A stretch of DNA of 64,000 bases from Streptomyces sulphureus DSM 40104 (GTDB lineage: Bacteria > Actinomycetota > Actinomycetes > Streptomycetales > Streptomycetaceae), in NCBI RefSeq assembly GCF_000381025.1, contig NZ_KB905816.1, forward strand, positions 248,001-312,000. The letters are read 5' to 3'. The translations under genes and the position numbers were made by a program. Below, in pieces: positions 61,206-64,000 of the stretch. The notes beneath the pieces are model-generated. The model was not told the origin of the DNA, did not search any database, and saw only the letters and a list, made by a program, of their open reading frames with translations. The number at the start of each line of letters is the position of its first letter. Within the stretch, counting starts at the first letter, position 1.

Positions 61206-62696
61206 TCACTCGGCTGCCTCCCCCGACGCGCCGTGCAGGTCCGGGAGTGGGGGAACCTGCGCGCCGCACCTGCCGGGTACGGAGGCGGCGCAGATCTGCC
61301 CCTGGACGAGTTCGAGGTAGTTGTCGGGTCCGGAAAGAGACGCAGTGAAGAGGCGGTTGAGATCCTCGCCTCCGGCGGTGCCGCATCCGGTGAACTTCGG
61401 GAGGTCGATCTTTCCGCGCAGCGGCCCGCCCGTCAGGAGGCTGTACTCGGGCTGCACGCCCTCCAGCCGCGTCTCGAACCGGCCCGTCTGGCACTTGTCG
61501 CCGACGTCGAGCCGGGTTCCGTTGACCTCCACGTCGTGGAGCCGGATGCGGAGGCCGAACCTGATCGTGTTGAGCATCGGGTTGGCGCGCTTGCCACGGA
61601 CCACTGCGGCGAGGGTCATCGGCGTCATCGTCTCGAACTCGACGCGTGCGGAGACCGGGACGAAGTCGAAGGTGAGGAACGTGGAGTAGGCGTCGGGCAG
61701 TTCGAGCTCGCCGACGTGGTCGAGCTCGTCCCAGTAGGGGTAGTCGCCCCCCGAGTAACGGGCCTGCCGCACGCCCATCATGACGTAGACCGGTATCGGG
61801 TCGCGCCGCGGATCGTTGATGATGAGGGCGCCGCCCAGCTTCGCCACGTTGTTGAAGCCGACCGCGAAGGCGCAGCCCAGCGTCCCCGCCTTCGTCGTGA
61901 TCGCCGCATCGGGCGGTGGCTCGGGGAGACCGCTCAGGTCCAGGTCGTCTGCGCCGAGTTGGAGCGGATCGCTCTCGCAGTCCCCGGTCTGCCCTTCCTC
62001 GTCTCCCGGCGCGACCGCTATCCCGCCGCGGGAGCCTCCTCCCTCGGCGCGTTCGTCCTGGGGGCTCTGCGACGTGGGTCCGCCTGACGGCTCCGGCGAC
62101 GTCTCGGGCTGCTCCTCCGGTACGTCCACCGAGCCCAACTCGGGGCGCCCGTCGCCCTTCCGCGGCGAGCACACCAGCCGGACGCTCTCCGACTCCGCGC
62201 CGTCCGGGAGCAGTTCGAGAGTGAGCGTGCCTGCCGAGAACGTCACAGGGCCTGCGCCGCCCACGGTGACCGAAGGGACCCGACCCGCGTGGTCCAGCAC
62301 CAGGCCGTCGTCGTCTTCGAGCGCTGCGTCCGCGGCCTTCAGCCCGTTCCAGTCGGCTTCGGCGGTCTCCTCGCCCTGCTCAACGGTGACGCGCAGCTCC
62401 GCCGTACTCGTCACGCTCCGGGTGCCCTCGGGGAGCAGTGCCGCGATGTCGGGCGCGGCGAACCGTGCGCGGACCCCGAACCTGTCGGGACGGATCGGCT
62501 CGCCCGGCGCGCCCCGCTCCGGCAGCCGCGGATCAAAAGTGACCGGTACCTCTCGTACGTCCGACGGGAGTTGGCACTCGTACTGCGCCTCCACCGTCGT
62601 GTCGTCCCGCGCCACGGCTCCGCTTCCCTGCAACATGCCGGCGAGCACGGCGGCGGCACCGAGCGCTGCGAGACGACGGGTCCAGGCACGGGTCAT
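61206..62696 (-). CDS. Secreted DUF6801-type protein of the mce locus
   Basis: 496 residues. Signal peptide (LAALGAAAVLAGMLQGSGAVA). An N-terminal Ig-like domain (AQYECQLPSDVREVPVTFDPRLPERGAPGEPI, about 38-190) of DUF6801 type, a Ser/Pro/Glu linker (PEEQPETSPEPSGGP) and a C-terminal domain with paired Cys (DKCQTGR, TGCGTAGG, GQICAASVPGRCG). No catalytic motif. It precedes mceG on the same strand by 225 bases; an envelope-exposed accessory of the importer, or a substrate-binding factor, is a plausible guess only. Confidence 0.7.
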   Translation of the reverse strand: MTRAWTRRLAALGAAAVLAGMLQGSGAVARDDTTVEAQYECQLPSDVREVPVTFDPRLPERGAPGEPIRPDRFGVRARFAAPDIAALLPEGTRSVTSTAELRVTVEQGEETAEADWNGLKAADAALEDDDGLVLDHAGRVPSVTVGGAGPVTFSAGTLTLELLPDGAESESVRLVCSPRKGDGRPELGSVDVPEEQPETSPEPSGGPTSQSPQDERAEGGGSRGGIAVAPGDEEGQTGDCESDPLQLGADDLDLSGLPEPPPDAAITTKAGTLGCAFAVGFNNVAKLGGALIINDPRRDPIPVYVMMGVRQARYSGGDYPYWDELDHVGELELPDAYSTFLTFDFVPVSARVEFETMTPMTLAAVVRGKRANPMLNTIRFGLRIRLHDVEVNGTRLDVGDKCQTGRFETRLEGVQPEYSLLTGGPLRGKIDLPKFTGCGTAGGEDLNRLFTASLSGPDNYLELVQGQICAASVPGRCGAQVPPLPDLHGASGEAAE

Positions 62697-62955
62697 CGGT
62701 ACGTCTCCTTCTCGGCCGACGCGGCCGGTGGCGCGGGGCGGCGACGTCGCGCGTCCGTTCCCGTGAGGCGGTCGGCGGAGTCCATCACCGCCCTGGCGTG
62801 CCGTGCAGTCACCGGGGCAATCTCTGTCACCGGCTTACAAGACGCCGGCGCCGGAGTGGCTACGACTGCGCGTCCGGCGACGGCGCCGCCGGTCGCCGGA
62901 CGCGCGGTGCAGGGTGCCCGAAGGCCGCAACTGTGCGTGCGGGCAGCCGTGTTGC

Positions 62956-63579
62956 TCAGTCCAGCGTGATGGTCTGCGCCGGGTCGACCGCGTACGTCGC
63001 CTGGAAGTCCGCGGCGTCGCCGTCGTCCAGGAGGCCGATGCAGTCGGCGTTGGCGGCGGTCAAGTTGCCGGCGTTGATGACGAGTTCGCCCGTGCTGTTG
63101 TCGTAGTAGCCCTCGACGGTGGCCGGACTGCCGTCGGGGGCCGCGAAGTCGGCGGTGCACAGTCCTGTGGAGTCCTCGATGTGGGCCTCGATGCCGGAGA
63201 GGTTGCCGACGGCGCGGTCCGGGTTGTCCGGGTCCACGGACTCCACGTTGAGCTTGAACGGGAAGCCGCTCATCGTGACGTCGAAGCTCAGTCCCGGCAG
63301 CGTGCAGTCGGCGAAGGTGAGCCCGGTGATGTCCGCGATACCGGCGCCTTCGAGTCCGGAGCCGCTCTGCACCGTGCCGGTCGCTTCCGAGGACTCACAA
63401 CTCAGCGTCATGGCAGGGACTTCCATCGTCGGCGTGTCCGCGGTGCCGACGATGTCCCCGCCGGGGGCGACGGTCCAGGTGGCGGCCTGTGTCGTCGCCG
63501 AGGCGGAGGCGGCGGTGAAGCCGAGGGCCGCGGTGAGCGCGGTCGCTGCGACGAGGGCACTTCTCGTTGTTCTGCGCAC
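62956..63579 (-). CDS. Secreted hypothetical protein, Cys-containing
   Basis: 207 residues. Signal peptide (RSALVAATALTAALGFTAASASA), then a beta-rich domain with Cys in TLSCESSEA, FADCTLPG, TGLCTADF and ANADCIGLL, i.e. four Cys likely forming two disulfides. GTG 63579 with GAAGGGA upstream. First gene of the leftward group that runs into the mce operon; 259 bases without a gene separate it from the DUF6801 gene. Function unknown. Confidence 0.72.
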   Translation of the reverse strand: MRRTTRSALVAATALTAALGFTAASASATTQAATWTVAPGGDIVGTADTPTMEVPAMTLSCESSEATGTVQSGSGLEGAGIADITGLTFADCTLPGLSFDVTMSGFPFKLNVESVDPDNPDRAVGNLSGIEAHIEDSTGLCTADFAAPDGSPATVEGYYDNSTGELVINAGNLTAANADCIGLLDDGDAADFQATYAVDPAQTITLD

Positions 63580-64000
63580 GGGGAATTCCCTTCGGAGATC
63601 GATGTGGACTGCGGTACTCGAATTCCCGGCGGCGCGGCTCGGTTCTGCGCTCCGGGCGTCCGAGGACACCTGGGAGACGCACAGCGGGATCACCGAATTC
63701 TCGGCGGCCGGGAACCCGTGGGGGCAGACAATCTTCCTTGCCCGAGGGTCGCGTTCGAGGACGGACGTTACGCAGCAGTAACGCGACGCCGCAACACCCC
63801 GCCCGTGGAAATCTGCGCCTTTCCCGAAGCGCCGTAATTCTTTGTCACACGCGCAGTGTCCGGGGCGCGGAATTCATCACGAGGTGCGCGGGAAACACCG
63901 CGGCGGCCGTGCACCTTTCACGCACGGGCAGGTCCGGACGGCGTCGGCGCCCGCTCACCCCTGCACAACTTTCCGCGGGTTCTTGGCGGTTGTTGCGCAG
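63580..64000. other. Upstream region with a CGTTAC dyad at the right edge
   Basis: No gene seen. The perfect dyad CGTTAC-N6-GTAACG at 63766-63783 lies 187 bases before the secreted protein start and could be an operator for the whole leftward group. The window ends within this region. Confidence 0.45.

Noticed and set aside
1..64000. CRISPR arrays, insertion sequences, rRNA, biosynthetic megasynthases
   Set aside because: None seen on reading both strands; no spaced repeats, transposase motifs or rRNA-like stretches.

Overview
The window is high-GC DNA (third codon positions nearly all G or C, frequent GTG starts, purine-rich ribosome binding sites, many 4-base ATGA/GTGA gene overlaps). The gene content (paa genes, a full mce locus, DUF397/DUF5753 regulator pairs, type B ribosomal protein L31, baeRF3 and DUF5709 proteins, twin secreted hydrolases) points to a Streptomyces or a close relative. 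I infer this from gene types and base composition, not from a database match. No insertion sequence, integrase, CRISPR array or biosynthetic megasynthase was seen.

Layout. (1) 1-7.8 kb: a phenylacetate degradation block on the + strand. It holds the 3' part of paaN, a thiolase, a 3-hydroxyacyl-CoA dehydrogenase, then paaABCDE (ring 1,2-epoxidase and its reductase) behind a PaaR-like palindrome, closed by a terminator. (2) 7.9-12.6 kb: a tRNA-Cys, a secreted lipase, and a TetR regulator divergent from a short-chain dehydrogenase with dyads between them. (3) 12.7-16.3 kb: an XRE/DUF5753 plus DUF397 regulator pair, a small Cys/His protein, and a heavily frameshifted relic of a glutathionyl-hydroquinone reductase. 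(4) 16.3-23.7 kb: kinase-like and monooxygenase genes, a secreted SGNH hydrolase plus tyrosine phosphatase pair, a secreted SH3-like protein, an MHS-type transporter and anmK. (5) 23.8-33.1 kb: a probable glycine betaine catabolic locus. A ferredoxin reductase and Rieske ferredoxin lie on the - strand, divergent from an IclR regulator; dimethylglycine oxidase, monomeric sarcosine oxidase, a GbcA-like Rieske oxygenase and an unassigned FAD enzyme follow on the + strand. (6) 33.2-47.0 kb: a peptidase, an aldo-keto reductase, a FUSC membrane protein, DoxX, an SDR with a broken active site, DUF5709, baeRF3, rpmE2, an ArsR/MFS divergent pair, an NAD-binding protein and a cation diffusion facilitator. 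(7) 47.1-63.6 kb: a leftward mce (lipid/sterol importer) locus: two secreted proteins, MceG ATPase, YrbEA/YrbEB permeases, MceA-F, four Mce-associated proteins in an ABAB pattern, and a lytic transglycosylase.

How the genes work together. PaaABC(D)E epoxidise phenylacetyl-CoA, PaaN acts on the ring-opened product, and the dehydrogenase and thiolase perform the last beta-oxidation-like steps; the ligase and isomerase/hydratase genes are not in the window. In region 5 the Rieske oxygenase, fed by the separate ferredoxin and reductase, would demethylate glycine betaine to dimethylglycine; dimethylglycine oxidase and sarcosine oxidase would take this to glycine. Two copies of the motif GTTTCNNATNNCGCA flank the IclR gene and may be its operators. 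In region 7 nearly all genes overlap or abut, consistent with one long transcript for a single importer.
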